Shown here one piece after another: positions 36,540-48,300 of a stretch of 64,000 nt of DNA (its first letter is position 1; each line of letters starts with the position of its first letter). The notes beneath the pieces were generated by a model. The model was not told where the DNA came from. It made no database searches and saw nothing but the letters and a program-made list of their open reading frames with translations. The DNA comes from Acanthochlamys bracteata (taxonomy: Eukaryota; Streptophyta; Magnoliopsida; Pandanales; Velloziaceae), in the NCBI GenBank assembly GCA_019914995.1, contig CM034135.1:8124501-8188500 (forward strand). Reading direction: 5' to 3'. The position numbers were made by a program, and so were the translations under genes.

Positions 36540-39500
36540 TCACCCGTATGTTATCTGTGGGGGTGTCTGGAATAATTTTCTGGCTAGCCATTGGATCGGA
36601 TTCAATAGCTGTGCGCTCTTCTTCCTCCAGTAGCTGATGGCGTCCTTGTAGAAATCGTTGCGTATTGTCTTTGTGGCTGCTCTCCAGTCGCACTTCTCCA
36701 TCTCTTCTCGGGCAGCTTTGCTCATGGCCTCTCTGAAATCTTTGTCATATAGCAAGAGTTTGATCTTGCTCACGCACTCATCGAGGTCACCTGGTGTGTA
36801 GAGGAAGCCTGTCTTGCCGTCCTGGTCCTCTGGAATTATGTCGGGAACCCCTCCTGCTCTGGCAGCGACTACAGGGACTCCAGAAGCCATGGACTCTAGG
36901 ACAACTAGTCCCAAGGTCTCTGATTCTGATGGCATTACAAAGACATCACCACTTGCGTATGCCTGTGATAGTTCCTCTCCTAGCAGCATTCCAGTGAAGA
37001 CTGCAGGCATGTCTGCAAACTTCTTTTCAAGATCGGCTCTGTGATGAAGAAAGGAGACTTGAGTACTCCAGCGAAAGTGATATAGAATACAATGCAGGTC
37101 ACAAAACTAAACAGGATTTGAACTTTGAACTGTGTATATCTTTTGCTACTTCATTAGAACCAGAAGAGTCAATTAAAAATTCAGAAATTCAAATATTTTT
37201 TTGAGTAGCATGTTAGTCTTAATTACCTGTACGGTCCGTCGCCTATAAATGCTATCCTTGCTCCAGGTAGTCTATCCATGACACTGAACAACAAAAGTAA
37301 AAGATGTCAAAGATGACAACAGTTAGGCAACCCAAATTACTACATGCCAGAGTTAAAACAAATATGGAAAAGGCATATCACCATATCATAAAGAGGATAT
37401 TTTAACCATTTGGAGCAAATCGACAAAAAAATTTCATGAAGTGATTGGCATTTTCAGTTATATAGTAGAACATACAGAAGTAGTTTGCTAGTTGCTGAAA
37501 AACTCCACAATTAACCTAAGAGTTGGCCCAGTTCGGTAAAACATGTGATATGTGTTTGCATGAGCACCATGTCTACTTTATCACCAAAAAATCACCATAA
37601 TGATATCTCCAAGCATCAAGATTGAGAACTCACTCTTTCAGGAAATCCAAGCTCTTCTCAACCCCTAATCTTCCAACATGAATTATCAATGGTTTTTCAG
37701 GTTCGCAGCCACTGTATAGGAAAAGATAAACATAAGTACATATTCCGTTGAGCATTATCGAGTTGATGTCAGTCATCTCAACAGAGGAAAATTACCTTAG
37801 TTTAACACGCATTGCATTGCTGCGAAAGTGAGGATGAAAGCGTTCTGAATCAACACCCTTCCTCCAGACACGTATTCTATCAGCTAAAAAAAGGAAATTG
37901 AAAGTTGATTAAGACAAAGCAATGTCCCATAATCCCGAGAGAAATAGGAAGGTCCAAACACCTGTTGTCACATGTTCTGCCTGAAGATCCCTACTGATGG
38001 CAGATGAAGGCACCATTGTGAGGTCAGCAGACCCATGGAGGAATCCTGAATAAAAAATCACATCATAACCTAGTAGGTGGGGGTGGAAGAATTCACAGTA
38101 GAAGCAGGTACAGCGTTGCTTACTTAAAATATGCCACATAGGCTTTACCAACCAGCTGTAAGTATACCTTGGAATATACCTGTGAAAGCAGAAAGGATCA
38201 GAGCTCTATTATTATTGCCAAAACTTGCACAATGGGAAAACTAAAGCATGATAGATCTTTTGGGTAGCAGTATCATCATAAAAAATCATTTAAAAGAAGC
38301 AAGAGACTTGACCAACTTTATAGGGTGGCAAAATGATAGTGGAACCCAAAAAGTGAAAATAGCGAATATGAATATCATGATGACATAGAAGCCTACTACA
38401 GACCCCATGCAAAACGATTGTTTCATGGATATATCAACTTACACTGGTACATGAGTGTGATACGACATCACTATTGGCACGGACAATAGCTTAGCGATAG
38501 CAAGGGCACCAAAAACCTGCAAACACAAAAACAAGTTTATGTAGTTGCAATCAGAAAATCAGGCTGAAAATAGAGAATGTAAGGTAGGTGTAAAGATCAT
38601 TACCATGATCCCGGGTGAGGAAGCATGAATTATATCAGGTTTGAACTTTGCAACCTCAGATATTATTCTGGGGCTAAGGGCAAGTGAGAGCGGAACTTTG
38701 GTATACCATGGACACGGGAAGCTTAAATAACAGAATAGCCATTAGAACAGTCAAAATGAAGATATGGTTGATTTTAAAACTTATAGTTGGATCAATAAAA
38801 TAAAATTTTTAATGTGTATATAATCATTTAAACAGCTCATACTAATTAATATTCTTCATACAAAAAATGCAGCTTTAATTGATAGTCACATCTTCAAGCT
38901 TTTGTAAGGGTTAAGCACACAGCATCATATGAACTCAAAAAGAGGGCCATGTGTCATTAAGTGTTACATATAAACTACATAAAATTATTACCTGCGAGAA
39001 CCAATCACTTTTGCTCCATGAAATTCTTGAGGCACTCCTTCATGGTTTGTCACAACAAGAACCTACCGATGGAAGCATAAGGATTATCTTCAAATTAATC
39101 ATTGAGAAATTCCAATCTAGACTGCTAATGTTTAAATATTCCAACTTTACAGGGGCTTGAATAGCAATGAATATTTGCTTCTCTAGCAACCTTTCATCAC
39201 AAATGAGACAAACATTGTGTCCAAATGTGTGTTGCATGTGACAAAACGGTGTGGACGCATATATCTAGCACATTCAATGAATGAAGGGAAGCAATGCAAA
39301 AAGTGCTAATCTGGAACATGTGTCAAACATACCTCGTCTCCAAGTTCTCTAAGATTCTTGATGAAGTTTTGGTACCGATTCTTGTACCCAGAAACATAGC
39401 TGCCAACAACAATTACAACTTTAGCTTGCACAAGACCAAAAGATTAGCCACTTAACAAATTAGGAAGCAGACATCCAAGTCACTGAAAATATTAACAATC

Positions 39501-40288
39501 AAATGTGAAATACTAAATGCAGACATGCATCACAAAATTGTGCAAAAAGTTCAATTTTTCCTCATTCAGGGAAAAGCTTTACTTTCAGACCAACTAACTA
39601 AATAGCTAATTGTTGCCTAGTTAAGCTAATATGCACAGAAGTTTACACCGCACATACAAAACTTTTAAAAAGCAAACAACTTACAGCACGAACATATGTA
39701 ATCCCGAAATGTTAAGACTGATCTGAAGAAAAGCAATGGGCAGCATCAAAACTGCTCCTTCAAATATTGAGGAGCCAGCACAATAAATTTCAATCAGAAT
39801 TTTGGAAATTTTTTTATATGGTATACATAAAAAATCCACTCTAATTATCTAAACAGGTACTTGATTTTTTCTCACTTTAGCCAATTTCCCAAAATAATAC
39901 TAATAATAATTTAAAAAAATTATCGCTGCCCAAAAAATGGGGGAAGAAATCAAAACAAAAAGCTGAGAATTTTCCGATTGACTGGAACAGAGAGTCCTCA
40001 AATTCTCATCTTTTACACAAACACCACATGAAAATCAAATAAATCGAGAGCAAAACCCTGAAAAGTCATTCAAAGACCACAAAAGAACACTTTCTCAGGA
40101 AACCAAATCATCAAAAAAATTTTGTAAAGTCAAGATCTTAATTTTACTTACGCGAAAGGAGACGGTTCGACAAAGAGAGCAATGCGGCGTTGCTTCGAGC
40201 TAGTAGAAGCGTTATCTTCTCCCATCAGCATCGGTGTTATCTCCCCCGCAGCCACCATCAGCTCTTCATTCACCAGCACAATCGCCAT
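36540..40288 (-). CDS. SQD2-like sulfoquinovosyl/glycosyl transferase (GT4), no transit peptide
   Basis: GT4 enzyme related to SQD2, which transfers sulfoquinovose to diacylglycerol in plastids. Eleven exons: 40152-40288, 39333-39399, 38992-39062, 38604-38721, 38443-38516, 38124-38179, 37962-38045, 37796-37883, 37634-37711, 37227-37283 and 36540-37038, giving 442 aa. Conserved stretches include RRIALFVEPSPFAYVSGYKN, KPDIIHASSPG, SYHTHVPVYIPRYT, PLIIHVGRLGVEKSL and the GT4 sugar-nucleotide motif SESETLGLVVLESMASG. Arabidopsis SQD2 is about 510 aa with a plastid transit peptide; here only ~35 acidic residues precede RRIALF. An in-frame stop 33 bp upstream of the ATG fixes the start unless an upstream exon exists. 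Location and acceptor are therefore open. Confidence 0.92.
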
Positions 40289-41430
40289 GGTTGACTTCCG
40301 CCAATCGAGCTCTTGTTAACCAAAAGCTTCCCAAGAATCAAACTGTAAGATAGAACTCTTCCTCAAGAACAAAACAAGTAGAAGAAGAAGAGATTTGTTC
40401 TTTGCGAAAATTATTAGTATTAAAGGTTTGATGTTTATATAAAAATTTTCAATATATAAAGAGAGAAAAGAAAAGAAAGCAAGCAAAGCGTTGGAATTTA
40501 TTCATTATAAATTTTGAGTTTGATTAACAAGTGGTTTATTTTGTTTGCACGATAGGTCTCACTATGTGTTAGATAAGTTACAAAAGCATACCACAAATAG
40601 TTTAATTCGAATGAATAGAGTATTTTGTTGGTTTGGTTTACTGTTATAGGGAGGTAAATTTTCCAATAACCAACGTAGTGTTATGATTTTGTCAAACTAG
40701 GAGTGGCGGGAATAAAGAGAATTTAATGAAGAAGATATTCGTTTCTTCAGTTCCGCTGGAGGGAATCGCACACGCGTATATGCCTTTTCTTTTTTCTTTT
40801 TCTTCTCCATTTATTTCTTTGTTTATTTATTTTGTCCAGCAGCCAACACGTGCATATTTAACAAGAGATTATTCTTTTTTGTTTCTTATTATTTATTTTT
40901 GGAACCAAGAGAAATAATTCATATAATGTTGGAAAAGAAATTCAATGAACAAATCGAATAACAGAATATCTTTTGCAGTGATTGGATGATTCTTCTGCTA
41001 GAAATTTATAACAAGAAGGATATGCTCTAATCAGTTGACTCAAAAAAAAAAAAAAAAAGACAATAATGCTGTAAAGAAGAAGATTATAAGATTCTATTTT
41101 ATTATTAATAATAACATACTAATAATGGAAACAGTTGGACCAACTTTTTTGGTATATTTCAAGTTGTCCACTCCCTGTTCTGTTTCGATTGATCATCATC
41201 CATAGATATATATTATGAATTGTACCACCTTAATTCGTTTTCTTGCGTTTGGAAACAAGAAAATCATCAAATTTTTGTTGCCAAATATCAACTCTTTGTT
41301 TTTCGGAATACAGACTATAAAACTTAACGTTAGTCAAAAGAATGATAGTAGTTGTTTACATAAATCATGAAAGAATAATCCTGCGAATGATTCGGTTTTT
41401 TGCAGCAGCGTGTGTTTATTGGAAACATAC
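40289..41430. other. Intergenic: SQD2-like promoter and AT-rich spacer
   Basis: The first ~150 bp are probably the SQD2-like leader. A poly-A tract lies at about 41041-41058. ORFs are short and without domains. Confidence 0.55.
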
Positions 41431-41449
41431 TTGGTTCTTGTGATTCTGT

Positions 41450-42946
41450 TTCTCTGAAGATGGAATTGCTGCTCCTCCTGTGAAAATGAAATGTAGGATG
41501 AATAAGAGGACAGAGATTTAAGAAATTTTCAACATGATAGATCTGTACATTTCTTGCACGTAGAAGTAAAGAAATAGCGTTAAGCCTGCATCAAGCTAAA
41601 TTAATTTGAAATTTGTCCCTGAAACTTGTGTTGATTTGCTTACGCTAATCGCTTGATGTCATCAAACTAAGAACTTGATACTAAATGACACACTTTGGTG
41701 TTCTATTGATATGAACAGAAGCAAAATCTAACATGTCCAGTATAATATAAAGATAACAACAAATCCCCAGAAAACATGCATCAAATATTATCAAGTAACT
41801 GACACTATTCATCGGAATGAACAATTTTCATGTGCATGGATAGCTGTCACTAACTAGTAATGTACTCTAGAAGTTTGTCTTTTACTTACCTGTGTAGCTG
41901 TTGCTCCCAAGTTCATCCCCAGGCAATAAGCTCATGTGCTGTGCAGAATCATGCAGCATAACTTGAAAATCAGTTACCAGTCAATGCGTCCTCAGCTAAT
42001 TCAATCCAAAGTGAACTAACTAAAAATTATGTTAACTACAGATCAACATCAGGCATCAGCATGCTGCTTGGTAGGGAGAGAAGAGCAAGAAACACAGATA
42101 ATTCAATATCTAAAAAGAATTGCACTCGGTGAAAAAATAAGAATCCAAAACGAATAATCCAATGGCTGGTGTGGTTTTGTGTTGTGGTCCAGTCCTTCTA
42201 ACCGGAGAATCTGAGCTTCACTTTAAGCATGTTCCTATAATTCTTTACTTCTTACATCCTAGATGCTCTAGCTGCTAAAAGCAAAGGGCTACCTTCAGTT
42301 CCCCACCGTGACACCTTTTATTACGAACAATAATCCCCTAGTATATTGCTGGACACATGACTCTCAGAAATGAATTGCAAAATTAAGAATCAGTCAATCA
42401 CTAAGTCGATTGATAACCCATCTCCCAAGCTCAACAGGAATCAAGACAAACATTTCACACATTTTCATATGCATCTCTTTAGCTCTTTTGCTTTAATTTC
42501 TTGTCACATTCAATTTCTTCGTCCATAAATTTCACTCAGAGCAGCTTGTTTTTCTGCTGTAGATTTCAAACCACAATACATCTCACGCCTCCTTCAGTAA
42601 AAAATGTCTACAAGGATTTCCAATCAAGCAATGAGTTATAGTCCCTATATTGACATTGAGCCAATGATCTCCCTCCAATCTAAGAAAAACTCTAGATGTA
42701 TAAATCAGAAAGGCGCCTTCAGAACCTTCGCATATCGAATCAGAGGGTTCTCAACTATGAGATTCTTAAGCTGTGTCAGAATCTGCATGGCAAAGGCTAT
42801 CTGCTTGACACTAAGGAGGCCATCCTCAAGCAAAAACTCCTCTCATGCAACTGCCCGCCAATTCGCAGCTAACCTGGACAATCATTCATCTGAAGCAATT
42901 GAAGATTGCATCAAGTTCATTAACTCTTGCAGGAGGTCTTCCTAAA
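41450..42946 (-). pseudogene. Exon-like remnants of an unrecognised minus-strand gene
   Basis: Three segments look exonic on the minus strand. At 42946 an acceptor (GAATTTTAG) leads into a frame that, apart from two TGA codons, reads as ordinary protein, including EDGLLSVKQIAFAMQ and VENPLIRYAKVLKAPF. At about 41889-41938 there is a clean exon (acceptor TTCTGCACAG, donor ACACAG|GTAAGT) encoding HMSLLPGDELGSNSYTG. At about 41482 an acceptor (TTTTCACAG) continues that frame for ~20 residues to a stop. The parts cannot be joined into one gene with confidence and I do not recognise the family. They may be a decayed gene or alternative 3' exons of the TRM7 transcript. Confidence 0.35.
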
Positions 42947-43578
42947 ATTCAAATGGTCATTGTTGCCTGTCAATGTGAAATGTTTGTGGTACTTCATAGT
43001 TTATAGATGCTCGTCTCTTGAAACAGACTAAGTAACACCAAATTACATGTGACTACAAGTCTGCTGTTGTTCCAAGTGAACAAGTTGCTAATAGATTAAG
43101 ATCAAGTCTACGATATGATTCCTTTGATGTGTCTTCAAGATGGTTTCAGAAACCCATGATGTTTTTACCCTAAAAGCGACTCTATGCAAATACGTTACCA
43201 AAAGCTACTGCAAAAAAAATATTCCTGTGAATAAAGCTATGAGCCACTAAATTTAAGGCAGGACCACTCACCCTCACCAGATTACTCTCATATTCTAGGA
43301 ACACTACATAAGGATACACACAACTGAAAGAACCAACATACTATACTTCAATTTTTAAAAAAGAAGAAGACAACAGATAACATCTATAGCATATCTTTAA
43401 GGACAGTACATTTCCATTTCAAGACAGAAAACAGGATAATGAGCTAAAACATCTAAGCTCAATTTTCAAAACTATCAAACTAATCTCAGATTCTGCAGTT
43501 GCTGTTACTGCAGTGCAACTATATTGAGGTGCCTATGTTATCAAATGGCTACCTGAAAGTGCACTGAGTTCCACCAGC
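42947..43578. other. 3' flank of TRM7
   Basis: Likely TRM7 3' UTR and spacer. No gene supported. Confidence 0.5.
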
Positions 43579-46500
43579 TCAAATATCAAGTGAGAGCTTT
43601 TCCATATCGGTGATACCATGACTGGAAACTTTCTTCAGTTGTAGCGCTGTTTTATAGGGAGGTGCTATTGGAGGCTGAACAGGATCTAAGCTCTGGTAAG
43701 AACCTCCTTCAGGATTCTTAGGAAGGGGATAGGAGCGATCTGAGTCATATCCGCTAAGATCCCCACATGCCAAAAAAGGAATATACACTTTGTTTGGCCC
43801 CTCCAACCACCCACTAGTGCAATCTGTCAAAGCAAAATCATAGAATCAAAGATGAGAGTGGGCAAAGCAAAGGGAGGTGCGGAAATCTGCTTGACGACAC
43901 TTTTGTTCCAAGACCATAACATTAGTTCTATGCAATAGAGCTCACTACAAAAAGCAATAATAATAACAATAATATAATATGCCAATAACAACAACAATGA
44001 AAATCTCCCAATAGCAATTTATACAGGGACAATATACAAATAATTTGTAAATTACAAGGAGGGACTTCCATGAAATAAAGAGTCTAAGGGTAATTAGATA
44101 ACAAGGACACAAGGTTGGGTATAACAAATCCAAGCAGACCTAACTTTGCTGTCCATTGAAACATTGAAAAAGCAACATTTATGCTAGAATTACAGCAAAA
44201 ATACACCTAAAACATAATCAACAATCGTATTACTATACAAATTAACATCATGGAGTTTACCTAAATTATCATTCCCAGAGGGAGTGCCAACCTTCTCTAG
44301 GAGGTGATAGAGATCTTTCTCATTAAATCCTTCAGGAGGACGGTAATTCTGACAAACAGCAAAAGCCTCTGGCAAAATATAAAGCAGAAAAGAATCTATG
44401 TTACAGCAAACTTTCAGCATTTCAGTAAGCCAACAGGAAACAAGGTTCTCTGAGATAATCTTAATGTTAGCCCATGCTCTAAACAAATGGAGAAGATTAT
44501 TGAATGCGACATACCTAAAAAACATATGCATATAACATCTTTTGCCTATAGAATTAAATGATAATCTGAACAAACTCAAGAGTTTTTTACAGGTTGTCCA
44601 TGAATCATCATATACATGTCACGAGAGAGTTAAGTATATTCTGTCCCCAACAAGAGAAACTTTCAGATATATTGGAAACAACAAAATTACCTACTCATAT
44701 ATATCCAACATTTCACCTTACGCATTCAATCTTGCCAACTTTAAAGAGAAGGAGCATATTGTAGCAAACCATAATACAGAACAATTATAGCAGGGTAAAA
44801 AGTTTACATACAAAGACACACTTCTTGATGACAATGGCTTATGCATTTGAAATTTTTATTGTGTAATACAGGAAAAGGATACTTCTCACTAGTGAAACTA
44901 CCATTTACTGAACAACAAACAGTTGTTTCTCACCTATACTTGAGTTGCGGCTACTTTTTGGCTTCGCAAAAGTCACTTCTGTAAAAAATAACTTTAGCTG
45001 CACAGAGAAGGGTTTCCATTAACACCGCTAGCAAGAAATATGCAAAAACTCATGAGAATGAAACAAATTCAATGCATACAAATTCAGAGAGAATAGCTGG
45101 TGCCCCCTATAATATGTCACAACCGCATAGCTATTTGTCATTTGTAAAAGTGTATTTATATCAGCAATTGTTTTCTTTTTTCATGACTTAGAAATCTAAC
45201 AGCTTACATCAAGCTAATAAAACTAAAGCACCCCTCGTTTCGGTTCACGAGAATGTAACTATAACTAAATCACACTCGTGAAGTGTGTTCATCAACTGCA
45301 GCCGTCAATTACTGTAAAGGATGCACATGCAGCTAAAGGCATAAGCAGGATAAATGATACGTATGACTATTGACTTACTTGGCAATAGAGAAGGCTTGTA
45401 TCTTTGCCTCGGAAGATTTTTGCAATGAAGGTACCACCATGTCTAAGTACATGAGTAACAATTGTTAAAGCCTGCACACACAAGTTTATGTACATAAAAT
45501 ATCACAACTGCAGGTTTAACGTAAAATGAAACACAACAGTTCACTCTTACCGCCAAAATCAATTGTGATTGAACAAACTCATCCATATCATGAAGTCCAG
45601 TAACTGCAATAAGAAACATTATGATTTAAGAAGCCACCCCTTGTGAAGAAGGCTTATGTGTAGAACTTCCCTTTCTTACCATCAGGGGCTCCATCACATA
45701 CAACCAAGTCGGCTTTGCAACCATGAAAATGACTGATAACCTGAAATTCATTGATCATAATTATAAATTCCTCTAATTGACCAAAGTAGGAAACACTAAA
45801 CAAACACAAGAGAACATCAACACTACCACTTCAGCTGTACGCGCATTTGTGATGTCGCCCTGCACTTGAATGACGCCATCTATTGGAGCCATGGGTTGCA
45901 AGTCGATTGCAACAATAAGAGGAAGATCGCCATCCCTGTAAAGAATGCATTTCAGTAATTAGTGCTTGAGCTTTCACAATACTACACTTTAAGCTGCATT
46001 TCAACTTGAAAGATAGGACAACAGTAAAAACAAGAATCGATGACTTACCTACACTCCAGAGATGATTTAGCTGGAACATATAATTTTCTACTCAAGACCT
46101 GAAAGTAAAATTTCGCCAACCACAACATAAATAAGATCTTCATAGCACTGAAATGCAAACTTCTCTGCCAATTACAAACAGTAAGGGTGATTATGTCAAA
46201 CAGCTTAATTCTGCATACACAAACTTGACAATGTCATAACATCGATTAAAGGCCCAAGTATTGAAATTTTTTCTCGAAGAGCACATTTCTTTCACAAGTT
46301 CAGCAGTAACATCTATGTACCTGGCTCCAGCTCCCTGGAGCTGCGCAGAGATCAACTACACGCTTCACCCCTGAATACAACAGCAATTTCCTACGATAAA
46401 TTTAGAGAGAATGTGGGGGGTAAAAAATATTTTCTTTTTGCTAAAAGAATCGGGTACCTTGGAAGATGTTGAACTCCTCATCGATCTGTAGAAGCTTGAA

Positions 46501-46699
46501 AGCACTCCTTGCTCTCCAACCTTCTTCTTTAGCCTTGCGGTAGTATATATCCTGTTGAGATCAATCAACCCAGATCTCAGAAACCATAAAAAAAAAAAAA
46601 TAAAATAAATTATAAATCAAAGAAAATTCAAAAAAGAAAATCGAAGAGGGATTGAAATTGAAAGATGTTTACTCTCTTGTCTTTCGATGTTTTCCCCAT
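43579..46699 (-). CDS. TRM7: TRM7/FTSJ1 tRNA 2'-O-ribose methyltransferase
   Basis: SAM-dependent RrmJ/FtsJ-fold enzyme that methylates the 2'-OH of nucleotides 32 and 34 in the anticodon loop of certain tRNAs, working with partner proteins. Eleven exons: 46673-46699, 46458-46551, 46321-46370, 46049-46098, 45827-45935, 45680-45740, 45551-45603, 45379-45471, 44934-44997, 44261-44368 and 43579-43823, giving 317 aa (yeast Trm7 is 310). The start [20 protein letters not shown] is characteristic. The SAM motif is [13 protein letters not shown], and the K-D-K-E catalytic set is visible in [28 protein letters not shown] and SSIEAFAVC. The C-terminal ~70 residues are plant-specific and Pro/Ser-rich. 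It is next to the SQD2-like gene, same strand. Confidence 0.96.
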
Positions 46700-47445
46700 A
46701 AAAAAGATTCACGAAAACTTAATTGGTAGAGACTTTCAATTCAATCCTTGAAGCTGGTATAGAATTACTCCGGTAGACTGAGCGAGCGGAGAAAGAAAGT
46801 GAACACTCCGGGGCGCGACGGAGAGACTTCAGGGGAAACATATGGATATGTAATGGGCTGTCTTTAGTCGTCAGCGGGCCTTCAATTAGCATTAACCGGG
46901 CTTAAATATTATGGTGAATTTGAAATTAATCTTAAAAAATATTTTTATTTTATTTCGATAAAAATGTTATTATTTTTATATTACAAAAAATAAACTAAAT
47001 AAAAAAATATAAATTTTTTTTATATTTTTAAATAAATTTATTAATTAAAATATTTATTAAAAAATATCAATTTAAAATTTTGATTTTCTGAAAAAATATA
47101 TAAACTTATTAACAACATTATTAATAATGAAAAACATTAACAAAACAATAAATTTTGTAAGTATCAGAGTTACAAATTATTACTTCAAGACCAAATTCAG
47201 TTTTAGGTCTTGCACCGTGGATGATAAATAAAAAATTCTTCTTCAGCGTGAGAATTAATTAACATTCCTATAAATTTATATTAACAATAGAATTTTCCAT
47301 ATGGTTGGAAATTTCTTGATATACAGTTTCTCGATCGCTACAGTTTCAAAAACATAAACAAGATGGAAGGAAATCAAAGTAAGAATCTTTTGCGACTGCA
47401 AGCGCGCAGAGGAAGTAACGAAGAAGAAGAGACATGTATTATATA
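46700..47445. other. Intergenic: TRM7 promoter and AT-rich spacer
   Basis: TRM7 leader and promoter near 46700-46850, then AT-rich DNA to the TSP9-like gene. Nothing else recognised. Confidence 0.6.
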
Positions 47446-47775
47446 TTATTTCTTGGCAAAGAGACCGCCGACGAAGCTTCCAAATCCTCCACCACCTGAT
47501 AATTCCTTCTGAGGAACAGATACAGATGCAGTAATACTATTAGACTTTCTCGACGAAGTACCGCCGGCGATGCTGCTGCTCTTCTGATCTTCAACTTTTT
47601 TGAGGATAGGATCAGTTTCGTAAAACTGGTCTTCTTTCTGAACAATGCCTAAGAGCCAGTCAAAGAAGCTCTTCTCTTCGGCGCCGGTAGCAGCACTCTT
47701 CGTTGCCGCCTTCGTCTTCACGACCCTTGTCGCAGCAACTGCTCCGACTCCAATACCGCCCAACAACGAAGCCAT
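47446..47775 (-). CDS. TSP9-like thylakoid soluble phosphoprotein
   Basis: Single-exon 109-aa basic protein. The N-terminal ~30 residues (MASLLGGIGVGAVAATRVVK) resemble a chloroplast transit peptide. The core EKSFFDWLLGIVQKEDQFYE followed by TDPILKKVE, then a Ser/Thr/Lys-rich stretch and a C-terminus ending GGLFAKK match what I recall of TSP9, a 9-kDa phosphoprotein that is released from thylakoids on phosphorylation and is linked to light-harvesting complex adjustment. The Thr/Ser clusters would be the phosphorylation region. Assigned from memory of the family, so somewhat uncertain; otherwise a small plastid protein. Confidence 0.75.
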   Translation of the reverse strand: MASLLGGIGVGAVAATRVVKTKAATKSAATGAEEKSFFDWLLGIVQKEDQFYETDPILKKVEDQKSSSIAGGTSSRKSNSITASVSVPQKELSGGGGFGSFVGGLFAKK

Positions 47776-47823
47776 ATGGCTATCTGATCTTTCGTTTCAG
47801 TCTGATCTGTCTCTGTTTAATTG

Positions 47824-47832
47824 CTATATATA
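47824..47832 (-). promoter_or_regulatory. TATA box of the TSP9-like gene
   Basis: Minus-strand CATATATATAGC about 50 bp upstream of the ATG, correctly spaced for a short leader. Confidence 0.55.
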
Positions 47833-48300
47833 TGAATGAACACATTCATGAATTAAGATGTGGTGTGGCTAAAAATGATGAATTTAGTTTGAGGATCGTG
47901 TTTGCATGCACGGGCCAACCACAAGCTTCTTATCTTCTTTTTCGTGGACCATCATTTCCTTTAGATGATCGACTTTTGAATGGCATGTTTTTTCTTTTAT
48001 CAGCAATGAAATTGCTGAGGAAGTATCTTCAACAGTTACGTGGCTTCGCGAGTAAACGATTCAACAAAAAGGAAGTAAAGAGAGAAATTCTATTCTTCAA
48101 ACCAAATCAGACAAAAGATGTGATTGAATTTTATTTCACCATTGATTAATTATGGAACCACAAGCTAAGCAAAGCAAAAAAATAACCTACCTATTAATAA
48201 TTTCTAAACCACCAACACATACAATAATCTAGAGTGTAGACATTGATCACATAATAAAACCTGAACTAGAATCAAACGATCGACCTGCAAAGTATTCTTG
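47833..48300. other. Intergenic: TSP9-like promoter
   Basis: Promoter of the TSP9-like gene and 3' flank of the DUF7086 gene. A 148-codon plus-strand ORF (47703-48149) overlaps the TSP9-like gene antisense and has no recognisable domain. Confidence 0.5.

Noticed and set aside
42604..42945. 113-codon plus-strand ORF
   Set aside because: No recognisable domain; the opposite strand has splice signals and more protein-like sequence.
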